DNA of 64,000 nucleotides. Origin: Mucilaginibacter phenanthrenivorans. Its GTDB lineage: Bacteria > Bacteroidota > Bacteroidia > Sphingobacteriales > Sphingobacteriaceae. A program made the position numbers and the translations under genes. The notes under the pieces were generated by a model that saw only the letters and a program-made list of their open reading frames with translations, ran no database searches and was not told where the DNA came from. Location: contig NZ_JAHVAP010000012.1 in assembly GCF_024721155.1 (NCBI RefSeq), forward strand, positions 62,001 through 126,000. Reading direction: 5' to 3'. How positions within the stretch are numbered: the stretch's first letter is position 1; each line of letters starts with the position of its first letter. This document shows positions 1-8,258 of this stretch, in pieces.

Positions 1-1237
1 GCAACCCATCCTCGTAACCGGTGATCTCCATGTGATTAGCAGACAAAAAGCCCCGCTTCCTTTTCAAAGCGGGAATAATTTCTTTGCGTACTATGCTCGG
101 CGGTACGGCCCAGTAAGGGCTGAATACAACATATCTAAGTGTACCGTAAAATACGGTAGTAGGATTGACGGTTTGTCCTACAACAACATTGCAGCTCCAC
201 ATTAAACTGTCCGCATGGTAAACGTGTAATTTAAATTCCGGAATATTTACCGCAAGGTAGTCTGTATTCAAGCTTACAGGAAGCCACCGACTTCGCTCCA
301 TGTTTACCAGGATCTGTTTTATCCGGCTTTTTAAAGGAACGTTCAGGGCTGCTACGGTTTCTTTATTTAACAGGCCATCTACCACCAGGCCATGCCTGGA
401 TTGAAATTGTTTAACTGCGGTTACGAGTTCAATATTATAACTATGGTCCAGCGTGTCACCATGAAGATCATCCAATTTGTATAAGCGGGCTTTAACAATT
501 GGGATTACAGCAGAAGTGTCCCCAATTTTAATACCGGTCAAAGGTATAACTATTGCTGTCCAATTATCCTGCGCGTCCAGGGAGCGGTATTTGCGGAGAT
601 AGGCCCTAAGCATTTCGTACTGCCGGTATACCGGATCTGCTGACGCCAGGCGCTTTGCCGGTTCTTTTAAAAGACTATCCAAATATTGCTCATAGTCCAT
701 TTTTTTTCTTGGTACGTACCATTTGGCTGACTGGCTCACTTCGCTGTTCATACCCTGCCAGGCCATATTTGAAAAGGCAAAGTATTGCGCGGTAAGCATC
801 AATTCCACCTGGATGTCCGGCTCGTTTTTCCGGGAACTTGTAATGTACATTAAAGAATCAAGCTCTTTTTGATATGGCGCACTTTTATATATCCCCTCGT
901 TTTGGAGATTTAATACCCTGTTTGATAAATTGCCAGCCTGTTCAATCAGGCGCCCGCCATCAAACCATGCATAAGCATAATTTCTCCCTTTGTAAAAAGT
1001 ATTGATCTCACCGGCATAGTTCTTAAAATCCGGAAAACGTGTTAAAAATCTATTGATTTGTATACTATCGAAAACGGCTCCTGACTGACTGCTGAAACTG
1101 CCCGGAATGGTTTGGTTCCAGCCTCGCGACAACGTATCAACAGCAGTTTTTTGTTTGCCATGCTGAGCCCATACATTCTGTAAAAAGCAGAAGCTAAGAA
1201 GAAATAATAAAATATAACTATAACGCCTGTGGGCCAT
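1..1237 (-). CDS. L,D-transpeptidase, YcbB/LdtD-like (3' end beyond window)
   Basis: Reading the minus strand from an ATG at 1237 gives about 412 residues without a stop; the gene runs off the left edge. Residues 1-25 form a signal peptide ending near VWAQ. A long helical 'scaffold' part follows. A peptidoglycan-binding domain lies around residues 250-300 (AVKQFQSRHGLVVDG, then NKETVAALNVP). The start of a YkuD catalytic domain is next (ILVNMERSRWLP, then AVNIPEFKLHVY and VVVGQ). The catalytic Cys/His segment is outside the window. This order is that of YcbB-type L,D-transpeptidases, periplasmic enzymes that make 3-3 cross-links in peptidoglycan. The family call is firm; the substrate role is inferred from the family. 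Confidence 0.9.
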   Translation of the reverse strand, partial: MAHRRYSYILLFLLSFCFLQNVWAQHGKQKTAVDTLSRGWNQTIPGSFSSQSGAVFDSIQINRFLTRFPDFKNYAGEINTFYKGRNYAYAWFDGGRLIEQAGNLSNRVLNLQNEGIYKSAPYQKELDSLMYITSSRKNEPDIQVELMLTAQYFAFSNMAWQGMNSEVSQSAKWYVPRKKMDYEQYLDSLLKEPAKRLASADPVYRQYEMLRAYLRKYRSLDAQDNWTAIVIPLTGIKIGDTSAVIPIVKARLYKLDDLHGDTLDHSYNIELVTAVKQFQSRHGLVVDGLLNKETVAALNVPLKSRIKQILVNMERSRWLPVSLNTDYLAVNIPEFKLHVYHADSLMWSCNVVVGQTVNPTTVFYGTLRYVVFSPYWAVPPSIVRKEIIPALKRKRGFLSANHMEITGYEDGL

Positions 1238-1395
1238 AATCGGGGACTCTTTAAGATCGTGCTGATATGTAAAACCTGCTTACTAAGGTAGGCGTTGCCG
1301 AATCTATATTTTATGATGAAAGTCACTATATTGACTGCTGACCATCACCTATAAATGAAAAATCACAGCCGAACTTTGAATTAAAAATCACGACT

Positions 1396-1608
1396 ATGTT
1401 TTACACAAATAGCTTTGGGGGAATGGACCTTATATGGTGGTTCTTATGGATAACGCTGCTTTTCTGGATATTCGCAACACCCTATGATATTCCCGGTCAG
1501 CGAAAAAAGAAGGACTCACCTTTTGATATCTTACGGAAGCGTTTCGCTGCGGGTGAAATCACGAAGGAAGAGTACGAGGAAAAGAAGCAGGTACTTGAAA
1601 AGAATTGA
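1396..1608 (+). CDS. Small membrane protein with SHOCT domain
   Basis: This 70-residue protein has one hydrophobic, Trp-rich segment (about residues 11-29) followed by a charged linker and a C-terminal SHOCT motif (LRKRFAAGEITKEEYEEKKQ, residues 46-65). SHOCT domains are short helical hairpins, often at the C-terminus of membrane proteins, and are thought to mediate oligomerisation or binding. The gene stands alone between the divergent L,D-transpeptidase and the convergent response regulator. No enzymatic role can be assigned. Confidence 0.82.
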   Translation: MFYTNSFGGMDLIWWFLWITLLFWIFATPYDIPGQRKKKDSPFDILRKRFAAGEITKEEYEEKKQVLEKN

Positions 1609-1746
1609 GCGAGTTAAAACATAAGTAATACCCTGCACCACTGAGTACCTGGTGTCCATACGATATAAGCAACTTGTGCCACCTTGATTTTGGAAAAACA
1701 ATTTGCTTATTATCTGATCAAAGAATAAGAATAACATTGAACATAG

Positions 1747-2121
1747 CTACAAAATGGCTTCCTTAAAGCAACGCGCAATTACCGCAAATAATTCTTCCGA
1801 ATCAAAGGGCTTGCGAATATAGCCGCTGGCACCCATTCCAAGACCTGCCTCCACCTCTTTCCTTTCAACACTTGAAGTAAGAAATACAAATGGTATAGCA
1901 GCGGTTACCGGGTTCGTTTTCAAGCCGCTAAATACTTCATAGCCATCTGCCTCTGGCATCATCACGTCACAAAGTATAATATCAGGCACATGCTCCTGGG
2001 CTAAAATAAGCCCGCTTCTGCCATTTACTGCCAGTATTACTTTATAGCCCTCCAATTCAAGTAGTTCACACGTATTTTCCCGGATATCATTATTATCCTC
2101 TATCAATAAAATCTTTTTCAT
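1747..2121 (-). CDS. Single-domain response regulator (CheY-like receiver)
   Basis: The 124-residue protein is a receiver domain only, with no output domain. The acidic pair E8/D9, the phospho-acceptor D52 (LCDVMMP), T82 and K104 (RKPF) are all in place, so it should accept a phosphoryl group from a histidine kinase. No kinase gene is next to it, so its partner must lie elsewhere. Stand-alone receivers of this kind usually act by protein-protein contact or phosphorelay. The start is the ATG at 2121. A short hairpin (7-bp arms GCCTGTT/AACAGGC, 2176-2191) lies 55 bp upstream. Confidence 0.9.
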   Translation of the reverse strand: MKKILLIEDNNDIRENTCELLELEGYKVILAVNGRSGLILAQEHVPDIILCDVMMPEADGYEVFSGLKTNPVTAAIPFVFLTSSVERKEVEAGLGMGASGYIRKPFDSEELFAVIARCFKEAIL

Positions 2122-2490
2122 GAGTTATGATTTAGTGGAAATTTAATAATATTATTAATCCAGGGTTTGTCTCACGCCTGTTTCAACAGGCCATTACTTC
2201 CTCCAGAATATCACCGACAAAATTATAAGGTCAATTTAGATAATAATTAATGGCATTCCAAACACCAAACAACTATTGGGAATATACTAAGTTTAGAACG
2301 TTTTAATTAAACTATTTGTTTAGCTATTTTTTTAACTAAGTCTTTTATAGTCAAACAATTCGCCACTATTGATTAGGCCACGACAAAAAAATTTTAGCAA
2401 GATCGGGGTATTAAAAACGCTCCGAATTGACTAAACCAATAATATCACATATCGGGATGATTACCCGTCTTCCGCCTTAACATGTACTGA
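2122..2490. other. Intergenic region, 369 bp
   Basis: No reading frame with coding character was found. The stretch holds the hairpin at 2176-2191 upstream of the response regulator and an A+T-rich segment (about 2240-2400). The esterase gene ends at its right side. No convincing TAnnTTTG promoter box was picked out. Confidence 0.5.
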
Positions 2491-3396
2491 TCAACCGTTT
2501 AATTTGGTTTTTAAGAATTCGCAGGCCATTTGCATTGCTTCCTGCCCCATTGTGCCCATCCCCAAAAATCCGTGCGTGTTTTCAAAATTCCTGTATACAG
2601 TTTCTACGCCAGCCGATCTTAATTTATTTGCATAGGCCTCCCCCTCATCGCGAAGCGGATCATAATTGGCGGTAATGAGGAGCGCCGACGGCAGGTTTGA
2701 AAAATTTGCTGCTCTTAATATCGAGGCTTCTTCAAACTTAGCCGGGTCAATCAAAAAGACATCCCAAAACCATTGCATCAGCTGTGCGGTTAGCACGTAA
2801 TCCTTTCTGTTCTCGTCCCACGAGGCATGATCAGCGGTGTAGTGGTCGGTCACCGGGTAGGCAGCAAACTGTGCCTTAAGCTGAACCCCTGCGGCGGTGA
2901 GCTTTTGCGCCACATATAGGGCCATGTATCCGCCTGCGCTATCGCCTGCAACAGCCATGCGTTCAGGAATACCGTTAAACCGCGTTGCGTTTTCAATCAT
3001 CCAAAGCGTTGCTGCCACACAGCTTTCCGGTCCTGCCGGATAAGGATGTTCAGGCGCCAGTTTGTAATCTACTGACATTACGATGGCACCCGTATTCACA
3101 CAGATCTGCCTGCAAATTTCGTCGTGCGTATCAAGGCTCATGAGCACAAACCCGCCGCCGTGAAAGTACGAAATCACAGGAAACGGACCATCGCCCTCAG
3201 GGATATAAATTCTGACAGGGATCTCATCTTGTTCAATCACCATATTAATTACCTGCCCAACCACAGTCGGGTTTTCATTTTGAGGAGCCAGCTTCATCAT
3301 TTCCCTGGTTTGTTCGGGGCGAAACCGGTTAAGTTTATCGTAGCCATGCTCACGGGCATAGGCAATAGTTTGCAATACTTCTTCTGAAAGTGCCAT
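2491..3396 (-). CDS. Alpha/beta hydrolase, HSL (family IV) esterase
   Basis: The 301-residue protein has the hormone-sensitive-lipase layout: oxyanion motif HGGG at 79-82, nucleophile S153 in GDSAGG, acid D246 (YDPLRDEG) and H275 (NTHGF). These enzymes hydrolyse short-chain acyl esters. There is no signal peptide, so it is probably cytoplasmic. It is the last of three same-strand genes (AraC regulator, Old Yellow Enzyme, esterase) with gaps of 85 and 71 bp, so co-transcription and control by the AraC protein are likely but not shown. Confidence 0.9.
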   Translation of the reverse strand: MALSEEVLQTIAYAREHGYDKLNRFRPEQTREMMKLAPQNENPTVVGQVINMVIEQDEIPVRIYIPEGDGPFPVISYFHGGGFVLMSLDTHDEICRQICVNTGAIVMSVDYKLAPEHPYPAGPESCVAATLWMIENATRFNGIPERMAVAGDSAGGYMALYVAQKLTAAGVQLKAQFAAYPVTDHYTADHASWDENRKDYVLTAQLMQWFWDVFLIDPAKFEEASILRAANFSNLPSALLITANYDPLRDEGEAYANKLRSAGVETVYRNFENTHGFLGMGTMGQEAMQMACEFLKTKLNG

Positions 3397-3467
3397 TTTG
3401 TTAAATTTTAAAGGTTAAAGCCAAATAACTTCGCTCCGTACTGTTAGTTAACAGCAGTGTGAGCGGA

Positions 3468-4541
3468 TTAGGAATTAAATAATATCGGATAATCGGTGTA
3501 TCCTTTGGCGCCGGGTGTATACAATGTTGTAAAATCCGGTGCGTTTAGTTCGGTGCCATTGGCAATACGTTGTTCCAGGTCAGGATTTGCCAGGAAGGGC
3601 CGGCCAAAGGCAATCAGGTCGGCATCACCACCATTCAATTCTGCCTCGGCTTTTTCGGCGGTGAACGTATTGCAATAGATCAGCGTACCCTCAAATTCCG
3701 TACGGACCGCAGCCAATGTTTGCTGTGGAACCTGCGGATTGATGCTAATGTGTATATAGGCAATCCCGATGCGGTTAAGCTCCCTGCTTAAATGGATATA
3801 TGTTTCCTCCACGGTTTCTGCATCGTACGCCTGCAGATCGCCCAATGTGGAATTTGGAGAGATCCTCATCCCCACACGATCCTTACCTATAGCGTCGGCC
3901 ACCCGTTGCGCCACCTCCAAAGCAAACCGCGTTCTGTTTTCGATGCTGCCACCGTAAGTATCCGTACGGTTGTTTACATTGGGGTTAAGGAATTGCTCTA
4001 TCAGGTAGCCATTGGCGGCATGCAGTTCTACGCCGTCGAAACCGGCTGCTATTGCATTTTTGGCGGCGCTAACATATCCGTCAATTACATTAAGCACACC
4101 TTGAGTATCCAATGCTTTTGGAGTTGAGTGGTTTTGCATGCCCGCGGTATCGGTGTGGATCTGTCCCGCGGCAGGTATGTCTGACACGCCCACCAACGCT
4201 ACGCCCGCTGGCAAGTTATCCTGGTGGCCAACACGGCCGGTATGCATCAGCTGCAAGAATATTTTGGTATTGTTTTTATGCACTGCCGAGGTAACAGCCT
4301 TCCAGCCCTCTACCTGTGCATTCGAAAAAATGCCGGGAATGCGGGCGTATCCCAGGGCTTCAGGTGCAGGGGCCGTTCCCTCGGTAATTATTAGCCCGGC
4401 TCCACTGCGCTGACCGTAATATTCTGCCATTAATTCATTGGGCAGGTTGTCGATAGCGCGGCTGCGGGTCATGGGGGCCATTACCAAATGGTTTTTCAAT
4501 TTCAAACCTTCGCTTATATAAGGCATCAGTAACTTTTTCAT
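3468..4541 (-). CDS. Old Yellow Enzyme family ene-reductase (NemA-like)
   Basis: This FMN-dependent alkene reductase is expected to use NAD(P)H to reduce activated C=C bonds or nitro compounds. The protein is 357 residues from the ATG at 4541. A longer reading begins at a TTG at 4574 but adds only a Lys-rich lead. Family marks are the N-terminal NHLVMAPMTRSR, the active-site HAANGYL pair (His, Asn), the block LNPNVNNRTDTYGGS and the C-terminal FGRPFLANPDL. It lies just downstream of an AraC-family regulator and upstream of an esterase, which suggests a small stress- or xenobiotic-responsive operon. Confidence 0.92.
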   Translation of the reverse strand: MKKLLMPYISEGLKLKNHLVMAPMTRSRAIDNLPNELMAEYYGQRSGAGLIITEGTAPAPEALGYARIPGIFSNAQVEGWKAVTSAVHKNNTKIFLQLMHTGRVGHQDNLPAGVALVGVSDIPAAGQIHTDTAGMQNHSTPKALDTQGVLNVIDGYVSAAKNAIAAGFDGVELHAANGYLIEQFLNPNVNNRTDTYGGSIENRTRFALEVAQRVADAIGKDRVGMRISPNSTLGDLQAYDAETVEETYIHLSRELNRIGIAYIHISINPQVPQQTLAAVRTEFEGTLIYCNTFTAEKAEAELNGGDADLIAFGRPFLANPDLEQRIANGTELNAPDFTTLYTPGAKGYTDYPILFNS

Positions 4542-4626
4542 ATCTTTTATTTTTTGTTTTAAATGATATGTCAAAGGTCTGCAGATGGCGAAACTTAAAA
4601 TAGCGCGCTACGCCTGAAAAATAGTC

Positions 4627-5610
4627 TTATCCGCCGGATGCGTATTTTTTTGGCTTTTGCTGATGGTGCCGCTCAAATAAACGGGCAAAGTGGCTTAAAT
4701 TGCTGAAGCCAAGCTGATACCCCACTTCGCTAACAGAATAGTTTTTGTATTTGAGCAGGTAGGCCGCCTCTTCCATCCTTGCGGTTTGGTAATAATTATA
4801 TATACTGTCGCCAAACACCTGCCGGAATAGTTCCTTCATCTTGGTTTCGCTCATGCCGCCCAGCTTCGCCAGTTCCGGCAGGCTGGGTGGCTGGCCCAGG
4901 TCATTGAGCACTGCAGCACGGATAAGGGTTAGTTTTTCAACATCTGCCTTATTTATCGTGCTATGTCCGGCAGCTTGCCTGCTATGCAGTTTATTAAACA
5001 CATAGTACAACAATGATTCCACCTTTACGCGATAATAAAAGTTGGTGAGCAGGTTTCCTGCCTGCGGTTCCGACAATTGCTTAAGCGCCATTTGCGCTTC
5101 TGAGCTCATTCCCTCATAAAACAGGAACGATTCTTTGGGGTTAGTGATAGCCTCAATGGTCGGATCAGGCCGATCCAATTCAAGCAGGCTTTCCAGGCGA
5201 ACAGCGCTAATGCCAACTACCGTAAAGTAGATCTCTGTATTTGCCGGAAATGTGATGATCGAATCGAGGTTATTAGATGCAATCTGGATGGCCAGGTCGT
5301 TATACCGGGTAAATTGCTCTTGTTTGCGGTCGGCTGTAATGAGGGTAACGGGCTCGTCATTACTATAGAAAATAACACTGATAAAACTCGCCGGATCCTT
5401 AGAGCCAATCCGTTTTAAAATAAGCTCTTCCTTCAGTTTGTATCGGTGAATAAGCAGGCGGAAGTCGTCCTTAAGATCAACCCGGCGAACAAATCCCTCG
5501 CCCAGCGACGGCGGAATCTGCAACTCATTATTGATCACCGGGACGTTCAGCGCCTCGGCAAACACTGTCATAAAATTAAGCTGGGGACGGGTAACAAATT
5601 CAACTAGCAT
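4627..5610 (-). CDS. AraC-family transcriptional regulator
   Basis: The 327-residue protein has a C-terminal AraC double helix-turn-helix (about residues 245-325: LAKLGGMSETKMKELFRQVF, then VSEVGYQLGFSNLSHFARLF). The N-terminal part shows no recognised ligand-binding motif, which is usual for this type in Bacteroidota. The gene begins at ATG 5610, 227 bp from the divergent gltX, and is followed by the Old Yellow Enzyme and esterase genes, its most likely targets. Confidence 0.9.
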   Translation of the reverse strand: MLVEFVTRPQLNFMTVFAEALNVPVINNELQIPPSLGEGFVRRVDLKDDFRLLIHRYKLKEELILKRIGSKDPASFISVIFYSNDEPVTLITADRKQEQFTRYNDLAIQIASNNLDSIITFPANTEIYFTVVGISAVRLESLLELDRPDPTIEAITNPKESFLFYEGMSSEAQMALKQLSEPQAGNLLTNFYYRVKVESLLYYVFNKLHSRQAAGHSTINKADVEKLTLIRAAVLNDLGQPPSLPELAKLGGMSETKMKELFRQVFGDSIYNYYQTARMEEAAYLLKYKNYSVSEVGYQLGFSNLSHFARLFERHHQQKPKKYASGG

Positions 5611-5822
5611 ATATGAGCAAGCCTTGTTTTATATATTGGTAAAGATGCCCATTATAAGTGAATAATTATCTTCCGTACCCGGTCTGTTTTTGCCGCAGTT
5701 ATCAATTTTATCGCAGTAAATGGAGGTATGTTTAAACGCTTAACACAGTATTCTCCATGTCACCCCAAAAACACCTTACATCTTTCGTACTTTCCGGCGT
5801 TCCGTCTTTCGGACTATAACCT

Positions 5823-5830
5823 TATCTTTG
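5823..5830 (+). promoter_or_regulatory. gltX promoter -7 box
   Basis: TATCTTTG is an exact match to the Bacteroidota TAnnTTTG element and ends only 7 bp before the gltX ATG at 5838. The predicted transcript start is therefore about 0-5 nt from the start codon, which would make the mRNA leaderless or nearly so. A clear -33 TTTG was not seen at the expected distance. Confidence 0.55.
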
Positions 5831-5837
5831 CCGGGCT

Positions 5838-7358
5838 ATGTCTGATAAAAAAGTTAGAGTAAGGTTTGCACCGAGTCCTACAGGTGGTTTGCACCTGGGT
5901 GGTGTACGTACCGTGTTGTTTAATTATCTTTTCGCCAAAAAAAATGGCGGCGATTTTGTTTTGCGAATCGAGGATACCGACCAGAGCCGTTATGTGGAAG
6001 GTGCTGAAGAATACATTTTAGATTGTTTAAAATGGTGCGGCATCACTCCGGATGAAAGCCCGGTAGTTGGTGGTCCTTATGCGCCCTATCGCCAAAGCGA
6101 ACGTAAAGCTTTATACCGCGAATATGCCGAAAGACTGGTGCGCGAAGGCCATGCTTATTATGCTTTTGACACCCCGGAAGAACTGGATCAAAACCGCAAA
6201 GAAATCCCAAACTTTCAATATGGCCAGGTTTATCGCGATGGTTTGCGTAACTCACTTTCATTGAGTGAACATGAAGTTGAAAAACTACTTGATGCGCACA
6301 CCCCGCACGTGATCCGCATAAAAATGCCGGCAGACGAAAGGGTGAGTTTTGACGACCTGATCCGCGGGCATGTAAGCTTTGAAACCAACCTGGTTGATGA
6401 TAAGGTTTTATTAAAGGCTGATGGAATGCCAACCTACCATTTGGCAGTTGTTGTTGATGATTACCTGATGAAGATTACCCATGCGTTCCGCGGAGAGGAA
6501 TGGCTGCCATCTGCACCCGTGCATTTACTGCTGTGGGATTATTTAGGCTGGAAGGCTGAAATGCCGAAATGGGCGCATTTACCACTGATATTAAAGCCTG
6601 ATGGCCATGGTAAGCTGAGCAAGCGCGATGGCGCGCGCCTGGGCTTTCCGGTGTATGCCATGAACTGGTTTGATGCCAAAACAGGCGAGCTAACCCCGGG
6701 TTTCCGTGAGTTGGGCTTTTTGCCCGAAGCTTTTTTAAACCTTTTGGCAACACTTGGCTGGAACGACGGTACCGACCAGGAGATATTTTCCCTCGATGAG
6801 TTAATTGAAAAGTTCTCCCTCGACCGCGTTAGCAAGGCAGGAGCGAAGTTTGATTTTGAAAAGGCAAAGTGGTTTAATGCAGAGTGGATTAAGAAGTCCG
6901 AAGTCGGAAGTCTAAAGTCTGAAGTAAAAAGGGTTTTGGAGGATAAGGGAATTGTTATTGCAGATGATGCCTACCTGTTACAGGTTATCGATAAGGTAAA
7001 GGACCGTTGTGTGTTGCTACCTGATTTTTACCAGCAGTCATCCTACTTTTTTGAACAGCCTAAGGAATACGATGTAAATTCCGTTAAACCAAAATGGACC
7101 GATGCTAAAACAGATTTCTTTAATGCATTCATCAACCTGGTAAATACAACCGCAACATTTGAGCCTGCAGAACTGGAAACTGCTTTTAAGTCCCTTGCCG
7201 AAGAAAAAGGCATCAAAGCTGGTGAATTGATGCTGCCGTTCCGCATTATGCTGGTTGGTGGTAAGTTTGGTCCGCACGTGTTTGATATTGCGGTGCTGCT
7301 GGGAAAAGCAGAAACCATCGCAAGGATTGAGAAGGCGTTGGAAGTCTTTAATTCTTAA
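5838..7358 (+). CDS. gltX: Glutamyl-tRNA synthetase
   Basis: The 506-residue class I aminoacyl-tRNA synthetase charges tRNA-Glu. The HIGH-type signature is PSPTGGLHLGG (12-22), the KMSKS-type loop is KLSKR (259-263), and LRIEDTDQSRY (42-52) is the usual Glu-binding block. The length is normal and the frame is intact. An odd stretch at about residues 353-364 (KSEVGSLKSEVK) is encoded by five head-to-tail copies of a 7-bp DNA repeat (6894-6928), in the C-terminal anticodon-binding half. A strong terminator follows at 7401-7432. Confidence 0.98.
   Translation: MSDKKVRVRFAPSPTGGLHLGGVRTVLFNYLFAKKNGGDFVLRIEDTDQSRYVEGAEEYILDCLKWCGITPDESPVVGGPYAPYRQSERKALYREYAERLVREGHAYYAFDTPEELDQNRKEIPNFQYGQVYRDGLRNSLSLSEHEVEKLLDAHTPHVIRIKMPADERVSFDDLIRGHVSFETNLVDDKVLLKADGMPTYHLAVVVDDYLMKITHAFRGEEWLPSAPVHLLLWDYLGWKAEMPKWAHLPLILKPDGHGKLSKRDGARLGFPVYAMNWFDAKTGELTPGFRELGFLPEAFLNLLATLGWNDGTDQEIFSLDELIEKFSLDRVSKAGAKFDFEKAKWFNAEWIKKSEVGSLKSEVKRVLEDKGIVIADDAYLLQVIDKVKDRCVLLPDFYQQSSYFFEQPKEYDVNSVKPKWTDAKTDFFNAFINLVNTTATFEPAELETAFKSLAEEKGIKAGELMLPFRIMLVGGKFGPHVFDIAVLLGKAETIARIEKALEVFNS
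6894..6928 (+). repeat. Heptanucleotide tandem repeat inside gltX
   Basis: The units AAGTCCG, AAGTCGG, AAGTCTA, AAGTCTG and AAGTAAA follow each other with an exact 7-bp period. Because 7 is not a multiple of 3, the repeat passes through all three frames and encodes SEVGSLKSEVK. Related units form inverted arrays between genes at 8163-8255 and 16930-17008. Confidence 0.85.
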
Positions 7359-7400
7359 GACATTTTTACCGTTGGGCAAGTATTCCCAATTTATATAAGG

Positions 7401-7432
7401 AAAAAGCATCGTTACTATACGATGCTTTTTTT
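7401..7432 (+). terminator. Rho-independent terminator after gltX
   Basis: A 12-bp stem (AAAAAGCATCGT with ACGATGCTTTTT) encloses a 6-nt loop and is followed by a T tract. It lies 42 bp after the gltX stop. The A tract on the left arm means it could also serve the convergent LUD gene. Confidence 0.88.
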
Positions 7433-7510
7433 GCGTTATGGGGTTTGAGGCAAATCCATTTGAATCTGCACAGCTGAATTTTGGGTTAAATATCTCGGCA
7501 GAAGAAATGC

Positions 7511-8149
7511 CTACCCGTCCAAAAGGAAAACGAACAACTCCTTTGGTCCGTGAGCTCCCAAAACCAATGTTTTTTCAATATCGGCGGTACGGCTTGGGCC
7601 TGTTACATTGGTTATCATAGATGGCAGGTTACTGCCGTACTTGTTTTTGATAAGCTTAAGCCCATCCTTGATATCGAGCACCATTTGCGAGGTATAAGCC
7701 AATACAATATGCACCGGGGGGTAAATACTCAGCCTGCGTCCTGCCATGTTACCGTTTGACAGTAAAATACTGCCGTTACGCGCAATTAACGCTTCGCAAA
7801 GGGTAAAGCCAACCTCTGCTTCGTCAAAATCCTTGTCTGTTTCGTAAAATGGGTATTCAAAGCGGGTTAAAACTTCCTGTAAGGCAGGCTCCCAGCAGTA
7901 AATTTTACGCCATTTGCGCTCTTCGGCCAATTCCAGCAGGTTTTCAATAAAATCTACCTCATCCTCACAAAAAACAAACTGACCAGAAACGGCAGTAAAT
8001 TGCTCAGCAAAAAGAACTTCATTTAATTCTTCAGAGGGCGGGTAATGCGGCAGGTCCTCAAGGTTTGGATAGGGGTTGTCCCTTTTCTCCAAAAGCGCTT
8101 TACGGATCTTTTTCAGCAGTTTTTCCTTTGGTGTAGTGATGTCCCTCAT
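7511..8149 (-). CDS. LUD-domain protein (LutC/YkgG-like)
   Basis: The 212-residue protein matches the LUD (formerly DUF162) fold. The conserved C-terminal block is TGPSRTADIEKTLVLGAHGP, and LSNGNMAGRRLSIYPPVHI lies before it. LutC-type proteins belong to lactate-oxidation complexes, but here no lutA or lutB is adjacent, so a lactate role is not supported by context. It is on the same strand as ftsH and rsfS and downstream of them, separated by an inverted heptamer-repeat element. Its start is the ATG at 8149. Confidence 0.85.
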   Translation of the reverse strand: MRDITTPKEKLLKKIRKALLEKRDNPYPNLEDLPHYPPSEELNEVLFAEQFTAVSGQFVFCEDEVDFIENLLELAEERKWRKIYCWEPALQEVLTRFEYPFYETDKDFDEAEVGFTLCEALIARNGSILLSNGNMAGRRLSIYPPVHIVLAYTSQMVLDIKDGLKLIKNKYGSNLPSMITNVTGPSRTADIEKTLVLGAHGPKELFVFLLDG

Positions 8150-8162
8150 AGTTGGAGTACTT

Positions 8163-8255
8163 AGTCTTGAGTCGAAAGTCCCAAGTCAAACAAAAAAGTC
8201 TTAAGTCATCAGTGAATTTTTACCTTCAACTCATGACTTAAGACTTTCGACTTGG
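8163..8255. repeat. Inverted array of 7-bp repeats between ftsH and the LUD gene
   Basis: The left arm (8163-8187) reads as AGTC-units every 7 bp, with two further units at 8197-8210. The right arm (8232-8255) is the reverse complement of the same kind of array (GACTTAAGACTTTCGACTTG). Together they can form an imperfect stem of about 20 bp. The element fills most of the gap after the ftsH stop (8259), where it could act as an attenuator or 3'-end stabiliser. Confidence 0.75.
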
Positions 8256-8258
8256 AAA

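Noticed and set aside
6894..6928. CRISPR or frameshift in gltX
   Set aside because: The repeat period is 7 bp with no spacers, and the reading frame stays open on both sides, so it is neither a CRISPR nor a frameshift.
7438..7620. 60-codon plus-strand frame after gltX
   Set aside because: It starts at the end of the gltX terminator and mostly overlaps the conserved C-terminus of the LUD gene on the other strand.
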